From contig JAEZAV010000040.1 of NCBI GenBank assembly GCA_023430285.1, positions 1 through 30,586 on the forward strand: a stretch of DNA of 30,586 nucleotides, written 5' to 3'. Of the stretch, positions 1 to 6,942 are shown piece after piece. The translations under genes and the position numbers were made by a program. Under the pieces are notes generated by a model, which saw only the letters and a list, made by a program, of their open reading frames with translations, had not been told where the DNA came from and did no database searches. Positions within the stretch are counted from its first letter, which is position 1; each line of letters opens with the position of its first letter. The DNA comes from Methanobacteriota archaeon. GTDB lineage: Archaea > Methanobacteriota > Methanobacteria > Methanobacteriales > Methanobacteriaceae.

Positions 1-2
1 TT

Positions 3-749
3 GATGCAGAGTACACTGGAAAGGAAAACATATTTCTTAAGGGTTCACTTCTAGGATACTCCAGGGAGTACCTTGAATCTAAGTACGATGAAATTGTTGA
101 ATTTTCAGAGCTTGAAGAGTTCATCGATGTCAAACTTAAAAATTACTCCACAGGAATGAGTTCCAGGCTGGCATTTTCAATTGCAACAGCTGTAAATCCT
201 CAAATAATGATACTCGACGAAGTTTTATCGGTGGGTGATGCAAAGTTCAGGGAGAAAAGTCTTGACAGGATGAAAACTCTTCTGGATCAAGATGTTTCAG
301 TACTGTTTGTTTCACACACACTGCAACAGGTAAGAGACCTTTGTAACAAAGCAATATGGCTTGAAAATGGAAGAGTTATTATGCAAGGTCCGGTTGATGA
401 GGTCTGTGACAGTTATGAGAGAAGTGTGCTTCTAAAGGAAAAGATCTACGTCAAAGCTTCAGACCCTAAAAAGAATGACGCAAAGGTTCCAGTTGACAAA
501 GACATCATATTAACCTTCAACGCACCAATAAAGGTTGGAACTAATTGGGTAGAACTCTTAAGTGCCAATAGAGTGAGTGTACCACTAGAAAAATATGTCG
601 ATGGTGATAAACTCATAATAAAACATCCAGTACTCCAACCTGGAATGAGGTACAACCTCCATCTTCACACAGGATGTTTCGAAGATATGGAAGGTAACAA
701 GGTAAACACTCACTCAACAGGGTTTACAACAGAAATTAACCATGAATAA
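3..749 (+). CDS. Wzt-like polysaccharide ABC exporter ATPase, 5' truncated, with C-terminal Ig-like (Big_5-type) domain
   Basis: The reading frame is open from the first bases, so the start and the Walker A motif lie outside the window. The frame reads TGKENIFLKG near base 15, then the ABC signature variant YSTGMSSRLAF (about 144-176), Walker B ILDEVLSVGD and the H-loop SH in VLFVSHTL. TGxENI and YSTGM are typical of the Wzt/TagH/RfbB family, which energises export of lipid-linked O-antigen-like glycans across the membrane. After the ATPase, about 95 residues contain VPVDKDIILTFNAPI, a late LQPGMRYNLHL and an ED-MEGN turn. That pattern resembles the Big_5/SbsA Ig-like domain, not the usual Wzt carbohydrate-binding domain. 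The partner permease (Wzm) is not in the window and probably lies upstream. The ATPase call is firm; the C-terminal domain assignment rests on pattern alone. Confidence 0.9.
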   Translation, partial: DAEYTGKENIFLKGSLLGYSREYLESKYDEIVEFSELEEFIDVKLKNYSTGMSSRLAFSIATAVNPQIMILDEVLSVGDAKFREKSLDRMKTLLDQDVSVLFVSHTLQQVRDLCNKAIWLENGRVIMQGPVDEVCDSYERSVLLKEKIYVKASDPKKNDAKVPVDKDIILTFNAPIKVGTNWVELLSANRVSVPLEKYVDGDKLIIKHPVLQPGMRYNLHLHTGCFEDMEGNKVNTHSTGFTTEINHE

Positions 750-800
750 AACCTAAAAAATATATTGTGAACCATTTACCATGGTTTTAGGATATTTCAT

Positions 801-842
801 GTTCAAATTTTCTATTCTATTTTTTAAAACTTTAAAAAAAAA
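801..842. terminator. Bidirectional T-run terminator between convergent genes
   Basis: Two convergent genes end at 749 and 895. The gap holds a T6 run on the plus strand at 820-825 within a T-rich tract from 807, and an A9 run at 834-842, which is a T9 run on the minus strand. Intrinsic termination in archaea relies mainly on such T-runs without a strong hairpin. Confidence 0.5.
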
Positions 843-894
843 TATAAAAAATATTGAAGATTTAACTTTAAAAATAGTATTGGGTTAGATTTTG

Positions 895-1959
895 TTAGTT
901 TTTGAGTTTTTTGGCCCATGCCTTTGCCTTTCTCAAGGGTGAGGTGATCTTCCATGAAATACTGTTTTCCATCCCATTTATCTTGTTTTTTTGTTTGATT
1001 GATAATTTTTTTGCATCTACACAACTTTGTGCCATGTATTCACATGATTCAAGCAGGTTTGACATGGGGTTTATTTTTTCGTTGGTGTACTTGAGTTCGA
1101 TGTTTGTGCAGAAGCTTAAATCCATTGGATCCTCTGTTAAGATCTTGGGTGTATCATCATTTTCACAGCTAAATTCACTGGCAATTGCAACCACATCTTC
1201 GTCAGCTATTTCCTTCTGGGATTTAAGTTGGCTGAAAATGTTTTTCCAGTGAAAGCTGTCGTTTGGTTTTTTCTCCACACTGCTTATGGCGTTTAGCCAT
1301 CCCACAGCGACTTTGGACACTGTTTGTTCCTTGGAACGGATTGGGAAATGTGCTATTCTCAGATCAGGATTCACAATTCTCTTCAAATTATTTTTATGTT
1401 CTGGTGGAATTACCAGGCTGTGACTTCCCCTGGTAACTGTTACTCCATAATCTGTCACCAATTCCCTTGGTATTATTACCTTGTAAAGGGTGTGCCAGTC
1501 CCTTGTACTGTCGTCCCTGGCCATGATTATCTTTCGCGGTATGAAGCGTTCCTCCTGATTCTTGGTGAAATCTGGAACGTAAACCTTCCACTTTGCAACG
1601 AAGTAGTTGGGTGAGGTTAGTTTTTCTAAGTGCTCCCTTGGGCTTCCACCATCTGAGGACAGCATGAATTCATCAGCATCCAGTGGAGTTATTATATCTG
1701 CATTGTATTCATGTACTGCTTTGTTTAAAAGCATGTTCATCTTGAGGATCTTATCAAAAGCTCTTGTATCATCTTCAATCACAAATATTGGTAGTCCCTC
1801 ATTTTTAAGTGATTTCAGTATCTCGAGGGTCTTGTCTGTGCTGCCGTTGTCAAGTATGATCATTCCATCGAGGTAATTTACATTGTACCTTACGAAGGAT
1901 TCTATGATGTCCATCTCGTTTTTAACCATGCTGATGGAAAATATTTTCTTGTTAACCAT
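895..1959 (-). CDS. Glycosyltransferase family 2 (Glyco_tranf_2_4 type)
   Basis: Predicted cytoplasmic glycosyltransferase of 354 residues; donor and acceptor are unknown. The GT-A start KIFSISMVKNE is followed by DNGSTD (37-42), the metal-binding DADE (94-97) in PLDADEF, and AHFPIRS (203-209), which together mark the PF13704-like GT2 group. The protein ends with SWKITSPLR (335-343), a tail motif common in bacterial cell-surface glycan glycosyltransferases. I chose the ATG at 1959, with GGGG 10 nt upstream; an in-frame TTG at 1986 has no better ribosome site. It is divergent from the GT2 at 2363 and convergent with the Wzt gene, so it is probably transcribed alone. Confidence 0.88.
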   Translation of the reverse strand: MVNKKIFSISMVKNEMDIIESFVRYNVNYLDGMIILDNGSTDKTLEILKSLKNEGLPIFVIEDDTRAFDKILKMNMLLNKAVHEYNADIITPLDADEFMLSSDGGSPREHLEKLTSPNYFVAKWKVYVPDFTKNQEERFIPRKIIMARDDSTRDWHTLYKVIIPRELVTDYGVTVTRGSHSLVIPPEHKNNLKRIVNPDLRIAHFPIRSKEQTVSKVAVGWLNAISSVEKKPNDSFHWKNIFSQLKSQKEIADEDVVAIASEFSCENDDTPKILTEDPMDLSFCTNIELKYTNEKINPMSNLLESCEYMAQSCVDAKKLSIKQKNKINGMENSISWKITSPLRKAKAWAKKLKN

Positions 1960-2222
1960 AATATTTCTGCCCCTTTTTTGATTCAAAAAAGTGATTGTAA
2001 CTAAAACTATTCATCTCATTATGTTTTAGAGTATTTCTAAAAATTGTATCTAAGAACACCTTTTTTTGGTGTAACAACAAAATTTTTTTTATACAGTAGA
2101 AAAACTCCTGAATATGTTCTATGTTTAGCAAATTTTTAAACAATTTTTTATAACTACACTTAACAAATCTATTTTAAAGAACTAACAAATATAGATTTAG
2201 GGGTTTACTACAATAGTAGGTA

Positions 2223-2238
2223 CAAGTAAATTTACTTG
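2223..2238. promoter_or_regulatory. 16-bp perfect palindrome in divergent intergenic region
   Basis: The sequence CAAGTAAATTTACTTG equals its own reverse complement. It lies about 125 bp before the start of the GT2 at 2363 and about 265 bp before the divergent GT2, next to a tandem direct repeat at 2250-2273 and a short inverted repeat TACTA-caa-TAGTA at 2206-2218. A dimeric regulator site is possible but unproven. Beyond these elements, the rest of the 403-bp gap (1960-2362) is AT-rich and I see no gene in it. Confidence 0.4.
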
Positions 2239-2249
2239 GTAGTGAATAA

Positions 2250-2273
2250 AATCTATTAAGTAATCTATTAAGT
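2250..2273 (+). repeat. Tandem 12-bp direct repeat
   Basis: AATCTATTAAGT occurs twice back to back (2250-2261 and 2262-2273), 90 to 113 bp before the ATG of the GT2 at 2363 and just after the palindrome. The 12-bp unit would place two bound proteins about one helical turn apart. This is a candidate operator only. Confidence 0.45.
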
Positions 2274-2362
2274 AGCTTCATTCAAACTAATCTAATTAAA
2301 CCATTGATTTAAAGATGAAATACCGTGTAAAATTGTTCTCCCTAAATTTATTGGTGAATTTA

Positions 2363-3313
2363 ATGCCTGATCTAACTGTTATAATACCCAACTTCAACGG
2401 CAAACACATGCTAAAACAGTGCTTTGAATCTTTAAAGATCCAAAACTGTTCCATGGATGTGATCGTTGTGGACAACGGTTCAACTGATGGAAGTGTGGAT
2501 TACATAAAACTGAGTTACCCAGAATTCAGGCTCGTTGAAAACAGGGAAAATCTAGGATTTTCAAAGGCTGTTAACCAGGGCATAGCTGCGTCAAACACTG
2601 ATTTTGTAATGCTTTTAAACAATGATGTTGTTCTTGAAGAGTGTGCAATTAAGAACTTGTTAAATTGTATCAAAAAAGATTCAGGAATTTTTGCAGCAGC
2701 ATCTAAAATGTTGAATTCTGATGAACTAACCATAGATGATGCTGGTGATGAGTACACCCTGCTTGGCTGGACAAAAAAGGTGGGAAATGGAAAACCTGAA
2801 TCTGATTACAGTGCAGACAGGGAAATTTTCAGTGCCTGTGCCGGTGCAGCAATTTACAGGAGAAAAGTCTTTGATGAAATTGGATACTTAGATGAATCAT
2901 TCTTCGCCTACATGGAAGATGTGGATATTAGTTACAGAGCTCGAATTCATGGATACAAATGTGTTTACTGTTCAAAGGCCGTGGTTTACCATCTTGGAAG
3001 TGCAACGAGCGGAAGTAAATACAACAGTTTTAAAATTAAGTTAGCAGCACGAAACAATGTTTATGTTCCCTACAAAAATATGCCCTGGCCCCAACTACTT
3101 TTAAACCTGATATTCCTCTTCATAGGATATTTCATCAAATATCTGTTCTTTTTTAGAAAGGGTCATGGCAATGATTATTTAAATGGTTTGAAAGAAGGTT
3201 TAAACTCTTTAGATAGGGTGGCGAAAGTGGAGTACAAAAGGGATCGATTAAAGAATTATCTGTACATCGAATGGTACCTCATTAAAAACACATTTCATAG
3301 CATTTGGTCTTAG
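2363..3313 (+). CDS. Glycosyltransferase family 2, rhamnosyltransferase-like, with a membrane-proximal tail
   Basis: A 316-residue GT-A enzyme: LTVIIPNFNG at the N-terminus, VVDNGSTDGS (35-44), ENLGFSKAVNQG (62-73), LLNNDV (84-89) in the DXD position, and YMEDVDISYRA (183-193) containing the predicted catalytic acidic pair. This is the WcaA/rhamnosyltransferase-like GT2 pattern. One hydrophobic stretch near 246-270 followed by FFRKG suggests membrane association. An in-frame ATG at 2315 exists, but GGTGA 7 nt before the ATG at 2363 and the usual GT2 N-terminus favour 2363. It is the first of a run of plus-strand glycan genes. The sugar transferred cannot be told from sequence. Confidence 0.88.
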   Translation: MPDLTVIIPNFNGKHMLKQCFESLKIQNCSMDVIVVDNGSTDGSVDYIKLSYPEFRLVENRENLGFSKAVNQGIAASNTDFVMLLNNDVVLEECAIKNLLNCIKKDSGIFAAASKMLNSDELTIDDAGDEYTLLGWTKKVGNGKPESDYSADREIFSACAGAAIYRRKVFDEIGYLDESFFAYMEDVDISYRARIHGYKCVYCSKAVVYHLGSATSGSKYNSFKIKLAARNNVYVPYKNMPWPQLLLNLIFLFIGYFIKYLFFFRKGHGNDYLNGLKEGLNSLDRVAKVEYKRDRLKNYLYIEWYLIKNTFHSIWS

Positions 3314-3455
3314 AATTAATATTTCTAACGCTTTAAAATAATAATTATGCCATTCGGGGTAAAGCTTATTTTAATTAAAACCAATATTCATCAATATATT
3401 CTAATAATTTGGTTGATAACAGAGAATAATATAATTTACAATCATCATCCCCATT

Positions 3456-3479
3456 AATCTGGATATGTTTTTCCAGATT
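3456..3479 (+). promoter_or_regulatory. 8-bp stem hairpin just before a ribosome binding site
   Basis: AATCTGGA (3456-3463) and TCCAGATT (3472-3479) form a perfect 8-bp stem with an 8-base loop. It ends 7 nt before the GGTGA (3487-3491) of the GT2 starting at 3498. It could be a 5'-leader structure or part of a terminator for the preceding gene, although no T-run follows it. Confidence 0.35.
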
Positions 3480-3497
3480 CATTCAAGGTGAAATTCC

Positions 3498-4379
3498 ATG
3501 GATTTATCAATAATAATCGTCAACTTCGAAACATTTGAAATGACCAAACAGACAATAGAATCTGTTTTAAATAAGAACCATCCATTTGAATACGACATAT
3601 ACGTTGTGGACAATGCATCTTCAGATGGAAGTTTCGAGTCATTGAAAAAAACTTTTTTTAAAGAATCAGAAAATGGGAAGATAAAATTCATACAAAATCC
3701 TGAAAACAGGGGTTTTGCACAGGCAAACAACGTAGCAATAAAACGTGTTAATTCAGATTATGTGCTGCTTTTGAACTCCGACACCCAAGTGGTTGGTGAT
3801 TGTCTTGAAAAATCCATGCATTACATGGAAAATCATCCTGACACTGGAGTTTTAGGATGCAAAGTAATGTTACCAGATGGAACTCTTGACAAGGCATGTA
3901 GAAGAAGTTTTCCAGAGTTCAGTGTTTCATTTTACAGGATGACCGGTCTGTCAAAACTGTTTCCCAAAAGTGAACGTTTTGGAAGGTACAACCTCACCTA
4001 CCTTGATGAGGATGATACTTACGAAGTTGACTGTGTCATGGGCGCATTCATGTTCCTTAGATCCAGCACCATAGATGAAGTAGGTCTTTTAGACGAAAAA
4101 TTTTTCATGTACGGTGAAGATATTGATTGGTGCTACAGAATAAAGGCTGCTGACTGGAAAATTATCTATTACAGTGAAGCACAAATAATTCATCACAAAG
4201 GTTCCAGTAATAGTAAAAAACAGAACAAACGGATGATACATGAATTTTACAGGGCCATGTACATCTTTTATAACAAGCACTACCGGGAAGATTATCCGTT
4301 CATAACCACCCTAGCAACTTACATGGGAATTTGGAGTATATGTCAATTTAAACTTTTTAAAAATTATATTACGAGGTAA
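3498..4379 (+). CDS. Glycosyltransferase family 2, rhamnosyltransferase-like
   Basis: A 293-residue GT-A enzyme with LSIIIVNFETF at the start, VVDNASSDGS (36-45), ENRGFAQANN (69-78), LLNSDT (91-96) in the DXD position and MYGEDIDWCYR (204-214) as the catalytic acidic loop. The pattern is close to the GT2 at 2363, so the two probably add consecutive sugars of one glycan, but they differ too much to be a recent duplicate. ATG 3498 has GGTGA at 3487-3491. The 184-bp gap before it contains a hairpin, so it may have its own leader. The initiating phosphotransferase starts 55 bp downstream. Confidence 0.88.
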   Translation: MDLSIIIVNFETFEMTKQTIESVLNKNHPFEYDIYVVDNASSDGSFESLKKTFFKESENGKIKFIQNPENRGFAQANNVAIKRVNSDYVLLLNSDTQVVGDCLEKSMHYMENHPDTGVLGCKVMLPDGTLDKACRRSFPEFSVSFYRMTGLSKLFPKSERFGRYNLTYLDEDDTYEVDCVMGAFMFLRSSTIDEVGLLDEKFFMYGEDIDWCYRIKAADWKIIYYSEAQIIHHKGSSNSKKQNKRMIHEFYRAMYIFYNKHYREDYPFITTLATYMGIWSICQFKLFKNYITR

Positions 4380-4434
4380 TTCTTATTATATTTAATAAAT
4401 TGAATCTTTGGGAAAAATATTTTGGAGGTGAACC

Positions 4435-5826
4435 ATGATAAGGGAAAATCAAAGAACATTAACAACGTTACAAGTCTTGTTTGATGTGGTGGCAATGACC
4501 CTGGCACTTTACCTTGCATGGTTCATCAGGGTAAAAACAGATATTTTAGGGCCTGGTTTTGATGTTTGGACATTTCCACAGTATGCTGCATCTTTAGCTT
4601 TTATAATAGGTAGCTACACCATTTTAAGCTATTTTTTCAACCTTTATAATTCTCAAAGAACTGATAAGTGGGGCAACGAAGTTAAACAGATACTTAAAGT
4701 CAACATAATAGGACTTTTACTCCTTATTACTGCCCTTTACATCATCGAAGTTGCAGATTATTCAAGGTACATGCTGGCCATGTTTGCAGTTTTCAGCACG
4801 ATATTCATGTGTGTCGAAAGGATCATCGTTAAAAATGCACTCATGTACGTGAGAGGCCGGGGTTACAATGTCCAGTACATACTTGTTATTGGTGCTGGAG
4901 AACTTGGAGAATCCTTTGCAAAAAAAATTAAACAAAATTTTTACCTGGGTTATGAGATCATAGGCTTTTTAGATGATAACATTCCAAAGGGTGAGAAAGT
5001 AGATGGTTCAAAGATCATCGGCAGCATAAATGATTTGGAACAGATCATCCTCACAAAAACTATTGATCTGGCTGTTATAACCATTTCAGCCCGACATTAC
5101 CAAGTAATTGAAAATACTGTTAACACCCTTGAGAAGTGTGGTGTTAAGGCTGAAATAGTTCCTGATTTTTACAGATACTTCCCTGCTAAACCATACATAG
5201 ACATGATCGATGATATACCTGTTATTAATATTCGTTACGTACCGTTAGACGATAATCTAAACAAGATACTCAAACGAATGTCAGACATTATTCTAGTTAC
5301 AATTGGGATCATCATAATATCACCAATTCTCATAGTAACAGCCATCCTTGTTAAGTTAAGTTCTCCGGGGCCAATAATTTTCAAACAGAAGAGGGTGGGA
5401 TGTAACAGAAAGGAATTTAACATGTATAAATTCCGAAGCATGAAGGTTCAAGAAGAAGAGCAGTTTAAATGGACAAAAAAGGATGATCCGCGAAAAACAA
5501 AGATTGGATCGTTTATAAGAAAAACCAACATAGACGAGCTGCCACAATTCTTTAACATACTCAAGGGAGATATGAGTTTGATTGGACCCAGACCAGAAAG
5601 ACCATTTTTCGTCGATAAATTCAGGGATGAAATACCTAAGTACATGGTTAAACATCATGTCCGGCCGGGAATGACAGGTTACGCGCAGATAAATGGTTAC
5701 AGGGGAGACACATCCATCAAGAAAAGGATTGAGTACGATATTTATTACGTTGAAAACTGGAGCTTGTTATTGGATGTCAAGATATTCTTCATGACGTTTA
5801 GAAGTTTCTTTAAAAATGCTTATTGA
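4435..5826 (+). CDS. Polyprenyl-phosphate sugar-1-phosphate transferase (WbaP/CpsE-type)
   Basis: Predicted membrane enzyme that transfers a sugar-1-phosphate from an NDP-sugar to a polyprenyl phosphate, the first step of a lipid-linked glycan. The 463 residues show four N-terminal membrane segments (about 12-32, 48-70, 84-104, 112-130), a Rossmann-like CoA_binding_3 region starting VIGAGELGES (151-160), a fifth hydrophobic segment (284-308), then the catalytic domain: SSPGPIIFKQKRVG, YKFRSM (331-336), NIDELPQ with the Asp-Glu dyad (367-368), LIGPRPERP (382-390), VRPGMTGYAQ (409-418). Length and layout match bacterial full-length PHPTs. Start is well supported by GGAGGTGA before the ATG. Substrate sugar (glucose, galactose or other) is not predictable here. 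Confidence 0.95.
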   Translation: MIRENQRTLTTLQVLFDVVAMTLALYLAWFIRVKTDILGPGFDVWTFPQYAASLAFIIGSYTILSYFFNLYNSQRTDKWGNEVKQILKVNIIGLLLLITALYIIEVADYSRYMLAMFAVFSTIFMCVERIIVKNALMYVRGRGYNVQYILVIGAGELGESFAKKIKQNFYLGYEIIGFLDDNIPKGEKVDGSKIIGSINDLEQIILTKTIDLAVITISARHYQVIENTVNTLEKCGVKAEIVPDFYRYFPAKPYIDMIDDIPVINIRYVPLDDNLNKILKRMSDIILVTIGIIIISPILIVTAILVKLSSPGPIIFKQKRVGCNRKEFNMYKFRSMKVQEEEQFKWTKKDDPRKTKIGSFIRKTNIDELPQFFNILKGDMSLIGPRPERPFFVDKFRDEIPKYMVKHHVRPGMTGYAQINGYRGDTSIKKRIEYDIYYVENWSLLLDVKIFFMTFRSFFKNAY

Positions 5827-5944
5827 CGATTTATAACCTTTAAAAAAATCTTTAAACAATTATATCCCTCGATTCTTAGTATTTTTCCCATTTTTATTGT
5901 AAACCAATTAAACCTAAATGGAACAATTGTATGGTGGATCACTG

Positions 5945-6406
5945 ATGATTAAACTGGTAAAAGATCGAAGATTCATATTTTTTGGGCTTTTAATTGTTCT
6001 GATAATTCTCAGTGTTTACTTCGCATCGTACTATCAAAACCATCTTGAAAATCCCAACACATCAATAATTGTTAAAAATTATCCTCTCGGTGAAACTGTG
6101 GCTGTTTCTGGAGTTGTTTCTGATGTTCATGATGGTGTTTTCAATCTTTCAGATGAATATCATGGTATGGATATTAATTACACCATTACTTCTGGAGAAC
6201 ATGTTTCAAAGGGAGATCAGGTTGAAGTTTTAGGTATTTTACAACCATCTTATCGAGTCAATGCTACTAAAATACTCGTTATTACTTCATTTGATTATAG
6301 TTTCATGCTGCTTAGAAGTGCGTTGGTTGCGTTGATCTTCCTATTCTTCTTTTTCCGTTACTGGGAATTCGACCTTAAAAAGTTGGAATTCAGGAGAAGG
6401 AGATAG
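5945..6406 (+). CDS. Small membrane protein with a possible OB-fold domain
   Basis: I do not recognise a named family. The 153-residue protein has a membrane segment at about 10-28, a beta-rich middle (38-112) with the rhythm of an OB-fold (VAVSGVVSD, VSKGDQVEVLG), a second membrane segment (120-138) and a basic tail ending RRRR. Both ends would be cytoplasmic and the OB-like part outside, somewhat like NfeD or CcmE-type domains. An ATG at 5918 is also in frame, but GGTGGATC 6 to 8 nt before 5945 fits a ribosome site better. Its stop directly abuts the start of the YdjM-like gene, so the two are co-transcribed. Confidence 0.6.
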   Translation: MIKLVKDRRFIFFGLLIVLIILSVYFASYYQNHLENPNTSIIVKNYPLGETVAVSGVVSDVHDGVFNLSDEYHGMDINYTITSGEHVSKGDQVEVLGILQPSYRVNATKILVITSFDYSFMLLRSALVALIFLFFFFRYWEFDLKKLEFRRRR

Positions 6407-6886
6407 ATGCCAGACTGGGTTACCCACATTGCTGTTGCTTGGATAATTTGCAGGCTACTTAGCTTTAAATATGATGAGTTTAACGCTGCAAACACCATGC
6501 TTGTTATTACAGGGGCTTTGATACCTGATTTTTCCAAGTTTATCCTGGTTTTCAAGTTCTTTGGATTGGATCTTTCTGAATATTTGAGTATCATACACGT
6601 ACCAACGGGTTCTGTGATAGTTGCAGGTATGATGTCCATGCTGTTCCCAGAAAAGAAGAAGGCATTCCTATTTTTTGGACTCGGAATTCTCACACATTAC
6701 AGCTTAGACATAATATTGGAACATGTTTCTGGAGGAATTTACCTTCTGTTTCCTTTCAGCTGGTGGCAATGGCAGCTTCAAATTACCAACAGTTCAGATT
6801 ATCTCATAACTTTTCTGGCATTGTGTATTGCCGGGCTGGTGTACTTGGTTGGACGGGAAATAGATGGTAACAAGGGTACTGCCTAA
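6407..6886 (+). CDS. YdjM/DUF457-type membrane protein, predicted metal-dependent hydrolase
   Basis: A 159-residue multi-pass membrane protein with the conserved polar residues of the YdjM (PF04307) group: WVTHIAVAW (His7), GALIPDFSK (Asp41), IHVPTG (His64), LTHYSLDIILE (His97, Asp101) and a late PFSWW. Family members are annotated as membrane-bound metal-dependent hydrolases; the reaction is largely unproven. The start codon follows the previous stop with no gap and has GGAGAAGGAGAT upstream, partly inside the preceding gene. Position inside a glycan cluster hints at an envelope-lipid or glycan role, but that is only context. Confidence 0.8.
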   Translation: MPDWVTHIAVAWIICRLLSFKYDEFNAANTMLVITGALIPDFSKFILVFKFFGLDLSEYLSIIHVPTGSVIVAGMMSMLFPEKKKAFLFFGLGILTHYSLDIILEHVSGGIYLLFPFSWWQWQLQITNSSDYLITFLALCIAGLVYLVGREIDGNKGTA

Positions 6887-6893
6887 GGATGTG

Positions 6894-6918
6894 GTCAGGT
6901 AAAACTGACGAAAAAAAA
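6894..6918 (-). terminator. Short hairpin plus minus-strand T-run between convergent genes
   Basis: GTCAG (6894-6898) and CTGAC (6905-6909) form a 5-bp stem, flanked by an A8 run (6911-6918) that reads as T8 on the minus strand. This suits termination of the deacetylase gene ending at 6943. The hairpin is weak. Confidence 0.4.
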
Positions 6919-6942
6919 TAAGAAATTTGATATAAATTCTCT

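Noticed and set aside
1..14. First bases resemble part of a cDNA library primer (GCAGAGTAC)
   Set aside because: The bases read in frame into the Wzt protein (DAEYTGKENI), as the family requires, so this is coincidence.
1952..2143. Minus-strand ORF of 63 codons overlapping the start of the GT2 at 895-1959
   Set aside because: No family signal, no ribosome site, Lys/Phe-rich as expected from A/T runs, and it overlaps a real gene start in another frame.
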